From positions 2,988,501 to 3,052,500 of the forward strand of contig NZ_LT607750.1 of assembly GCF_900090235.1 (NCBI RefSeq): a stretch of 64,000 bases of DNA. The letters are read 5' to 3'. The translations under genes were made by a program, and so were the position numbers. The DNA comes from Micromonospora echinaurantiaca. GTDB lineage: Bacteria; Actinomycetota; Actinomycetes; Mycobacteriales; Micromonosporaceae. The notes below the pieces were generated by a model. It was not told the origin of the DNA, did no database searches, and worked only from the letters and a program-made list of their open reading frames with translations. This document shows, piece by piece, positions 55,162 to 61,201 of this stretch (position 1 is the first letter of the stretch; every line of letters begins with the position of its first letter).

Positions 55162-55625
55162 TTGGGCTTCCTCCCTCATATCAGCCCCCTTCCACCTACC
55201 GATAGGTCGATTCGGCGCCGCCGCACATCGACATTCGCGCACCCGACTCGACGTGACCTGCACCACACCGCACCCGCGCCCGGGGACTTCCCCGCGGTGT
55301 GGGCGTCAAGACCGGCTCCGCTGTAGCACCGCCTGCAGCAAGGTGAGTGACCAACTGAGTGACGATCGGAGCGGACGTCAGCGGACGAGCGTGGACGTCG
55401 GAGGACCGTTCTCGCAGCTCCACCCACCCCCGGGCGGCGCGAGGATCAGTTGGCCCGCGGAGGCCCCGCCCCACCACCCGACGGTGGGGAGTCGCTCACC
55501 CCAACGGTGAGGATCCACAACACCCACCGGACACCCGGTGAACGTTGGTGGACACCGCAATAGAACCAAGGGACGCTGGCCCTCCCAGCTCAATGAAACT
55601 GTCGAATCGAGCAACAGAGGGCCAG
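55162..55625. other. Intergenic stretch without a clear gene
   Basis: No frame shows a recognisable domain. At the right end CTGGCCCTC (55576-55584) and GAGGGCCAG (55617-55625) form a 9-bp inverted repeat just before the IS110 start codon, which may be part of that element's left end. Confidence 0.4.
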
Positions 55626-55752
55626 GTGAATCCATCGCAGCGTGTGGTCATCGGCATGGGACCCGCACAGACGCTCGGCCACTTGGAGGTGATGACCAGC
55701 GACGAGACCGTCCTGGGCGGCGGTCGCTTCGGCACCGACCACGCCGGCATCG
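55626..55752 (+). mobile_element. IS110-family transposase start, cut by repeat R
   Basis: From GTG 55626 the frame reads NPSQRVVIGMGPAQTLGHLE and DETVLGGGRFGTDHAGI, parallel to the IS110 relic at 48438 (RVVIGMDPHKR and DETVVGGGRFDTDRDGY). The catalytic Asp of G-M-D-P is replaced by Gly. The match ends exactly where repeat R copy 3 begins. Confidence 0.65.
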
Positions 55753-55934
55753 CTACTTCGAGCTGCGCAAGGCCCTCTTGAGCCTCTCCCTGCCCTGGAG
55801 CGACGCCCGGGACTGCGCAGGTCAAGTGAGAGCTACAGCAAGGTGGGCAGCCGATGTGAGAGCGACAGCCCGGACGTCTAGACCGAAGCCTGGCCGGGCC
55901 GCGGTCCTAGGGCAATGAACATGTAGCCGATGAG
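55753..55934 (-). repeat. Repeat R, copy 3 (inverted)
   Basis: From CTACTTCGAGCTGCG to CATGTAGCCGATGAG, 182 bp, this matches copy 1 (48231-48410) over the full length in the opposite orientation, at roughly 80 percent by eye. It interrupts an IS110 transposase reading frame at its left edge, indicating that it inserted there. The stretch from 55935 to 56058 has nothing recognisable. Confidence 0.7.
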
Positions 55935-56058
55935 AGTGCGCTCTGCGCTCGCTATTGCAGCGGCCGCGGACGGAAACTGCCCTGATACGGCGTGTTTCTC
56001 AATCTGCTTTCTCAATCTGCGCGGCGCGCGTGGTGCCACATCGTGGCAGGCAGGCTGT

Positions 56059-56943
56059 TCAATGAAGGTCGGGGATGCGTTCGCCACCCGTTCCAGGGCT
56101 CCGGGTTGGCGATGAAGCCGGCCACGCAACGTCGTCAATCGCGAGCCACGGTGCGACGGCCACGGCCGTGGGTGTAAGCCCGGTGAACGCCTTGACCTCG
56201 CGGTGGAGGTGGGACTGGTCGACGTAGCCGCTTCCGGTGGCAACGCTGGCGGGGGCGTGTCCCGTCGCGAGAAGGTGGGCGGCGTGGTCGAACCGCACCA
56301 GTTGGGCGGCGCGTTTGGGTGTGATGCCGAGCTGGGACCGGAAGCGGGACCACAGGCGCTTGCGGCTCCAGCCGACCTGGTCCGCCAGGCCGTCGACCCG
56401 TACCCGCCCCCGGCTGGTGAGCGTCCGCCGCCAGGCGTAGGCGACCTCCGGATCGACCGGTGGGCGGGCGCCCAGCCGTCGGCCGAGGATTTCCACCGCG
56501 ATCGTGAACCGTTCGTCCCATGACGCGGCGGCGCGCAGCTTGTCCTCGGCTCGCCCGGCATCGCGGCCCCAAACATCTTCGAGGGATACCACCGTCCCGC
56601 TGAGTTCGGTCGATGCGCCGAGCACCGCAGCCGCCGCGGCCGGCTCCAGCCGGATCTGGAGGCATTCGCCGAGCCCCCGTCCACTTGCCCGAAGATTGCC
56701 AGGCAGGAGCCCGACGACGACACTGCCGCGCTCGTGCCGGCCAGGGGTGTCGTAGACGAGGCCTTCCCCCTCGCTCAGGTCGATGAGCAGCGTGACGGCT
56801 GGGTGCGCGACCATGGCGATGTCCACCAGTGCGGGGGCACGATGGCGGAACCCGGCCATGGTGGTCCCCGGCAGCCGAGCTGACGGGCGCGGGACTGCGA
56901 CCTCCACCAACGCCCAGTCGGGTGGCGTCCCGGTCGACAGCAT
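56059..56943 (-). CDS. AraC-family transcriptional regulator
   Basis: A 294-residue regulator. The N-terminal part is a ligand-binding domain (TLLIDLSEGEGLVYD, VVVGLLPGNLRASGRGLGEC). The C-terminal double helix-turn-helix is typical: VDGLADQVGWSRKRLWSRFR, GITPKRAAQLVRFDHAAHLL, and SGYVDQSHLHREVKAFTGLT-PTA. It lies 9 bases downstream of the hydrolase gene on the same strand and is probably cotranscribed with it. Confidence 0.85.
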   Translation of the reverse strand: MLSTGTPPDWALVEVAVPRPSARLPGTTMAGFRHRAPALVDIAMVAHPAVTLLIDLSEGEGLVYDTPGRHERGSVVVGLLPGNLRASGRGLGECLQIRLEPAAAAAVLGASTELSGTVVSLEDVWGRDAGRAEDKLRAAASWDERFTIAVEILGRRLGARPPVDPEVAYAWRRTLTSRGRVRVDGLADQVGWSRKRLWSRFRSQLGITPKRAAQLVRFDHAAHLLATGHAPASVATGSGYVDQSHLHREVKAFTGLTPTAVAVAPWLAIDDVAWPASSPTRSPGTGGERIPDLH

Positions 56944-56952
56944 GTGACCAGT

Positions 56953-57789
56953 CTATGCCTGAGGGATCACGGGCAGGGTGTCAGCGGCCGTTGCCGTGAA
57001 GCCCAGCAGCAGTTCGCTGGTCATCTCGGGAGCCTCGAGCATGGGTATGTGCCCGACGCCGGGCAGCAGCTCGACCCGCGCGTTCGGCACCGTGTCGTAC
57101 TGGTGTGCCGACGACGGCTCCCAGCGGGGGTCGGCGGTACCGAAGATCACCAGGACGGGGACATCGAGGGCGGCGAGACGCTCGGGCACGCTTCGCTCGG
57201 CGATGTACGCGGTGTTGCGGCGCAGCACCGTCCTCATCGCCCGGTAGGTGATGCTTCGTAGGTCGGCGACCAAGTCGTCCGGGACCTCCACGGGGCGAGC
57301 GCACGTCACGCTTATCCCCCTGCGGATCATCGCGTTCGAACGCGTCAACCAGAGCAGTGGGCCGAGAGGCGGGGCCAACAGGGCCCGAAGAAGGACCGGC
57401 TGCCGAAGGAACGCATCGGGACTCGGGCCGGTGCTGATCAGCGCGAGCGACCCCACCAGGTCGGGGCGCTGTTCGGCAAGCGCGGTGGCGACGTACCCGC
57501 CGCTGGAGTGCCCGACCGTGGCGACCCGACGAAGGCCGAGGTCGTCGAGCAGCGCCGCCACCCGGCCCGCCTGCACGGACACGTCGTATGACAGCCCGGG
57601 CGGGGACTGGCCGCAGCCCGGGAGGTCAATCCGGATGACGTGATGGTAGCCGGCGAGTGCCGGGACCACCGGACTCCAGGAGCCGCCCGAGAACCCCGAT
57701 CCATGGATGAGCAGCAGCGGCGGTGCCTGCCGCGGGCCGTCGTGGACCACATGCATCGCCTGCGACTGCTCAACGTCGTGCTCACTCAT
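56953..57789 (-). CDS. Alpha/beta hydrolase (MhpC-like)
   Basis: A 278-residue hydrolase with LLLIHGSGFSGGSW (oxyanion HG), nucleophile elbow GHSSGG (Ser95), acid in VIFGTADPRW and His in LPGVGHIPML. All catalytic residues are present. Substrate unknown; C-C bond hydrolases and esterases share the pattern. The ATG at 57789 is chosen as the first that fits the family length. It is followed by the AraC gene. Confidence 0.85.
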   Translation of the reverse strand: MSEHDVEQSQAMHVVHDGPRQAPPLLLIHGSGFSGGSWSPVVPALAGYHHVIRIDLPGCGQSPPGLSYDVSVQAGRVAALLDDLGLRRVATVGHSSGGYVATALAEQRPDLVGSLALISTGPSPDAFLRQPVLLRALLAPPLGPLLWLTRSNAMIRRGISVTCARPVEVPDDLVADLRSITYRAMRTVLRRNTAYIAERSVPERLAALDVPVLVIFGTADPRWEPSSAHQYDTVPNARVELLPGVGHIPMLEAPEMTSELLLGFTATAADTLPVIPQA

Positions 57790-57929
57790 GTAGGGGATGA
57801 TGCATGGGCTGCCGACTATCAGTCTTGGACAAATGTCGTCGTGGAAGGGGCCGGGGCCGACCCTGAGCTGCACGCGGGCTGGCGTGAGGCGTTACGGCCC
57901 AACTGGCCACCCACCCAAGCCACCGCCGT

Positions 57930-58240
57930 CCTCATCCGCCGCAGTCGGGCGCTGGCCATGGTCGGTCGTTGGCCTGTCCCGCTCACTGCCGTGGAAGCGG
58001 CGCCGCGAAGCGTCCCGCCTGCTCGCCGTGACCCACACCGAGGCTTCGACGCTGTCGTCATCGGAGAGCCCCAGCGCGCCTTCTACAGCAACCAGGTCGG
58101 CTCACGCTCCCGCTGTTCGAACACTACGGTGTCGCGCTGTGGGTGCCCGACGTCGGTGGAGCCGTCGACCCGGGCAGGACGCCCACGATCTCGTCATAGC
58201 TCTACGCAGGCATGAGCGAGGGCGAGCGTGACCGCTCCGG
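57930..58240 (+). pseudogene. Serine recombinase remnant
   Basis: Pieces in three frames match the N-terminal domain of a large serine recombinase in order: SLPWKRRREASRLLAV, then RGFDAVVIGEPQRAFYSNQ, then HYGVALWVPDVGGAVDPG and finally SEGERDRS near 58215. The catalytic N-terminal Ser region and the DNA-binding C-terminus are missing. It probably marks a former integrative element. Confidence 0.6.
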
Positions 58241-58247
58241 GACGCGC

Positions 58248-58844
58248 TCAGGATGGCTGGCGTGCGGCGTGGGTTCGGATGAGTCCCTCGACGCCGCGGA
58301 GGAAGGTCTCGGAGATCAGCGCCCGGTCGAAGAGGCAGCCGGCCGCCATGGCGCCGTCGCGGAGCATGACGAAGTGCCGCGCGGCGGGTTCGGCCTCGGT
58401 TTCCTGGATGCCCGCCAGCAAGTTGTTGATCGTGTCGAGGAACCACTGCCGGTGCGTGAGGACGGCCTGGTGCACGGGGTGGTCGGGGTCGGGATACTCG
58501 GCCACGGCGTTCAGGAAGGCGCAGCCGCGAAAGCCGGTGGACTGGATGTCCCGGGCGATCCCCTCGGCAACGGCCCGGAGTGCCTCGGGCGCCGGTAGGC
58601 CGGCGGCGAAGGCCGTCTCCACCTGGTCGCGGATGGCCTGATCGGCCGTCTTCAGATAGGCGAGGACGAGATCCTCCTTGCCCGGGAAGTGCCGGTAGAA
58701 CGTGGCCCGGGTCACTTTCGCCTCGGCAATGATCCGATCGACGCCGACCGAATGGATCCCCTCCCCGTAGAAGATCCTGGTCGCCGTGTTGAGGAGCCGT
58801 TGTCGCGCCTCGGACGGTCGGACGCCGGTCTCGCTACGTGCCAT
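58248..58844 (-). CDS. TetR-family repressor
   Basis: A 198-residue regulator. Residues about 12-58 are the TetR helix-turn-helix (RLLNTATRIFYGEGIHSVGV then AEAKVTRATFYRHFPGKEDL). The rest is a helical ligand domain (TGFRGCAFLNAVAEYPDPDH). It is divergent from the DUF308-like/oxidoreductase operon, and matching palindromic sites in the gap point to control of both directions. TetR proteins release DNA on binding a small molecule. Confidence 0.9.
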   Translation of the reverse strand: MARSETGVRPSEARQRLLNTATRIFYGEGIHSVGVDRIIAEAKVTRATFYRHFPGKEDLVLAYLKTADQAIRDQVETAFAAGLPAPEALRAVAEGIARDIQSTGFRGCAFLNAVAEYPDPDHPVHQAVLTHRQWFLDTINNLLAGIQETEAEPAARHFVMLRDGAMAAGCLFDRALISETFLRGVEGLIRTHAARQPS

Positions 58845-58860
58845 GAGCCCATGTTAGCGA

Positions 58861-58876
58861 TAGAACGTTCGGTCTT
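58861..58876. promoter_or_regulatory. TetR operator-like site O1
   Basis: TAGAACGTTCGGTCTT, 17 bases upstream of the TetR start. The core GAACGTTC is a perfect palindrome and is repeated at O2 and O3. Confidence 0.7.
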
Positions 58877-58995
58877 GCTTCTCGTCCGTCGGCTTCAGCC
58901 ATTTCTCACCGGGCGCGATGGCGCATCCGGCCCGGGCGGGACATCCGGGCACGCTCCTCGCACGGCGGGCCAGCGCGCACCCAGTCACAAGGGGG

Positions 58996-59011
58996 TAGAA
59001 CGTTCTGTCTT
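58996..59011. promoter_or_regulatory. TetR operator-like site O2
   Basis: TAGAACGTTCTGTCTT differs from O1 at one position and overlaps the -35 box of the promoter listed next. Confidence 0.7.
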
Positions 59012-59038
59012 GACAGGCCGGGGCGAGGTCGGCATCAT
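59010..59038 (+). promoter_or_regulatory. Promoter of the DUF308-oxidoreductase operon
   Basis: TTGACA (59010-59015), a 17-base spacer and CATCAT (59033-59038, four of six matches to TATAAT) form a good sigma-70-type promoter. Operator O2 overlaps its -35 box and O3 follows its -10 box, an arrangement that lets a TetR protein block it. Confidence 0.6.
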
Positions 59039-59043
59039 GGGCG

Positions 59044-59062
59044 AGACAGAACGTTCGTTCTA
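59044..59062. promoter_or_regulatory. TetR operator-like site O3
   Basis: AGACAGAACGTTCGTTCTA contains the GAACGTTC core of O1 and O2 in the inverse setting. Confidence 0.65.
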
Positions 59063-59125
59063 CCGCGTGGTGTTCGAGCCTCGGCCCTGCTGGTCGCGGT
59101 CCCCCTCGCCACCGAAAGGATGACC

Positions 59126-59683
59126 ATGACCACCCTTGCCGCACCCGGCATCTCGACGACGGCGTCCACCCTGCGGCGGCTGTACTTCGTCCGGTTCGCG
59201 TTCGCCATCGCCTGGGCCCTCGTGATGTTCACGACCGCCACCCACCTCGGCCCGCTCGCCGTCACGCTGCTCGTGCTCTACCCGCTGTTCGACGTCGCCG
59301 CCGCCGTCATCGACGCCCGCACGTCCCGCGCCACCGGATCGCCCACCCTGCTGTACGTGAACGTCGCGGTCAGCCTGCTCGCTGCGGTCGGCCTGGCCGT
59401 GGCCAGCGCGTCCGGCATCCCGGCGGTCCTGCGCGTGTGGGGTGCCTGGGCGGTGGTGGCCGGGCTGGTCCAGCTGATCGTGGGGGTCACCCGCCGCGGG
59501 ATGGGTGGCCAGTGGCCGATGATCATCAGCGGCGGCATCTCGATGCTCGCCGGTGGGTCGTTCATCGCCACCGCCGCCGCGGACAACCCGGTGCTGACCA
59601 ACGCGATCGGCTACGCCATCCCCGGCGGCATCTTCTTCCTCATCTCGGCCATCCGCCTCGGCCGCGCCGCCAGGGCCAACTGA
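59126..59683 (+). CDS. DUF308-like small multi-helix membrane protein
   Basis: A 185-residue protein with six hydrophobic helices (FVRFAFAIAWALVMFTTATH, PLAVTLLVLYPLFDVAAAVI, LLYVNVAVSLLAAVGLAVAS and others), matching the DUF308/HdeD-like fold in size and layout. Function unknown; some relatives act in acid stress. The ATG at 59126 follows GAAAGG. The next gene starts two bases after its stop, so they form an operon controlled by the divergent TetR. Confidence 0.8.
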   Translation: MTTLAAPGISTTASTLRRLYFVRFAFAIAWALVMFTTATHLGPLAVTLLVLYPLFDVAAAVIDARTSRATGSPTLLYVNVAVSLLAAVGLAVASASGIPAVLRVWGAWAVVAGLVQLIVGVTRRGMGGQWPMIISGGISMLAGGSFIATAAADNPVLTNAIGYAIPGGIFFLISAIRLGRAARAN

Positions 59684-59684
59684 C

Positions 59685-61124
59685 ATGGACAACGCCACGT
59701 ATGACGTGGTCGTCATCGGCGCGGGGCCGGTCGGGGAGAACGTCGCCGACCGGGTCGTGCGGGGCGGCCTGACCGCCGCCATCGTCGAGCGGGAACTCGT
59801 CGGTGGTGAGTGCTCCTACTGGGCCTGCATGCCGACGAAGGCGCTGCTGCGCAGCGCGACCGCGCTGCGGGCGGCACGTCGGCTGCCCGGGGCGCGGGAG
59901 GCGGTGACGGGCGACCTGGACGCGACCGCGGTGCTGCGCCGTCGCGACGCCTTCGCCGCGAACTGGTCGGACGAGGGGCAGGTGTCGTGGCTCGACTCGG
60001 CCGGGATCGCGCTGTATCGCGGCCAGGGCCGGATCAGCTCCGACCGGGTCGTCGAGGTGACCGGCGAGGACGGCGTCTCGACCTCGCTCACCGCCCGGCA
60101 CGCGGTCGTCGTCGCGACCGGAACCAGCGCATTGGTCCCGGACGTCGCCGGGCTGCGCGAGGTGGCGCCGTGGACCAGCCGGGAGGCAGCCGCCGCGAGC
60201 GCGGTACCGGGTCGGCTCGCCGTCATCGGTGGTGGCGTGGTGGCGGCGGAGATGGCGACCGCGTTCGCGAGTCTCGGATCCGTGGTGACGGTGCTGGCCC
60301 GCGACGGTGTGCTGCCGCAGGCGGAGCCGTTCGTCGGTGAGCGGGTCACGCAGTCGTTGCGGGCAGCCGGTGTGTCGGTACGCCTCGGCGCCGAGGCCGC
60401 GTCGGTGACCCGCGACGGCGACGGCACGGTGCACATCACGCTCACCGACGGCGAGCGGGTCGACGCCGACGAACTCCTGGTCGCCATCGGCCGTACGCCG
60501 AACACGCAGGACATCGGCCTCGAGCGGATCGGCCTGAAGCCCGGCGCCTGGCTCACGGTCGACGACACGTTGCGGGTCGTCGACGGCGACGGCGCGGTGA
60601 TCGGCGACGGATGGCTGTACGCCGCCGGTGACGTCAACCGGCGCAGCCTGCTGACCCACCAGGGCAAGTACCAGGCGCGCGCGGTGGGTGACGTCATCGT
60701 GGCGCGGGCCAGGGGCGAGGCGGTCGAGGATGGCCGGTGGGGTCGGCACGTCGCCACCGCCGACGAGCGGGCCGTGCCGCAGGTCGTCTTCACCGACCCG
60801 GAGGTCGCGTCGGTGGGGCTGACCGCAGCCGCCGCCGAGGCCGCCGGGCTGCGGATCCGGGTCGTCGACTACGACCTGGCCGCCGTCGCGGGAGCCGCCC
60901 TGCACGCCGATGGGTACCAGGGGCACGCCCGGATGGTCGTCGACGAGGATCGGCAGGTGATCGTCGGCTGCACGCTCGTCGGTCCGGACGTGGCGGAACT
61001 GCTGCACGCGGCGACGATCGCGGTCGTCGGTGAGGTTCCGCTGGATCGGTTGTGGCACGCCGTTCCCGCGTACCCGACGGTCAGCGAGGTGTGGCTGCGC
61101 CTGCTGGAGGCGTACGGCCGCTGA
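59685..61124 (+). CDS. Pyridine nucleotide-disulfide oxidoreductase, class I
   Basis: A 479-residue flavoprotein of the lipoamide dehydrogenase/mercuric reductase type. It has the FAD motif VVVIGAGPVGENVADRVVRG, the redox disulfide in GGECSYWACMPTK (C-x4-C, where typical enzymes have GGTCVNVGCIPSK), the NAD(P) motif LAVIGGGVVAAEMATAFASLG, the second FAD motif LYAAGDVN, the dimer domain and a C-terminal HAVPAYPTVSE (His-x-x-x-x-x-x-x-x-Glu acid/base pair). It reduces a disulfide, quinone or metal with NAD(P)H; the partner is not identifiable. Under TetR control. Confidence 0.9.
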   Translation: MDNATYDVVVIGAGPVGENVADRVVRGGLTAAIVERELVGGECSYWACMPTKALLRSATALRAARRLPGAREAVTGDLDATAVLRRRDAFAANWSDEGQVSWLDSAGIALYRGQGRISSDRVVEVTGEDGVSTSLTARHAVVVATGTSALVPDVAGLREVAPWTSREAAAASAVPGRLAVIGGGVVAAEMATAFASLGSVVTVLARDGVLPQAEPFVGERVTQSLRAAGVSVRLGAEAASVTRDGDGTVHITLTDGERVDADELLVAIGRTPNTQDIGLERIGLKPGAWLTVDDTLRVVDGDGAVIGDGWLYAAGDVNRRSLLTHQGKYQARAVGDVIVARARGEAVEDGRWGRHVATADERAVPQVVFTDPEVASVGLTAAAAEAAGLRIRVVDYDLAAVAGAALHADGYQGHARMVVDEDRQVIVGCTLVGPDVAELLHAATIAVVGEVPLDRLWHAVPAYPTVSEVWLRLLEAYGR

Positions 61125-61149
61125 CGGCCCGGCCGGGTCGTCGATGGGT

Positions 61150-61188
61150 CACCGTCACCATTGCCGTGGCGCGGCAATGGTGACGGTG
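61150..61188. terminator. Bidirectional terminator
   Basis: CACCGTCACCATTGCCG (61150-61166), loop TGGCG, and CGGCAATGGTGACGGTG (61172-61188) form a perfect 17-bp stem between the convergent oxidoreductase and helicase genes. Confidence 0.9.
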
Positions 61189-61201
61189 GCCGGCCAGTCG
61201 G

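Noticed and set aside
39400..58240. A composite transposon or intact integrative element
   Set aside because: No matching ends, no intact integrase and no att-type direct repeats could be identified by eye.
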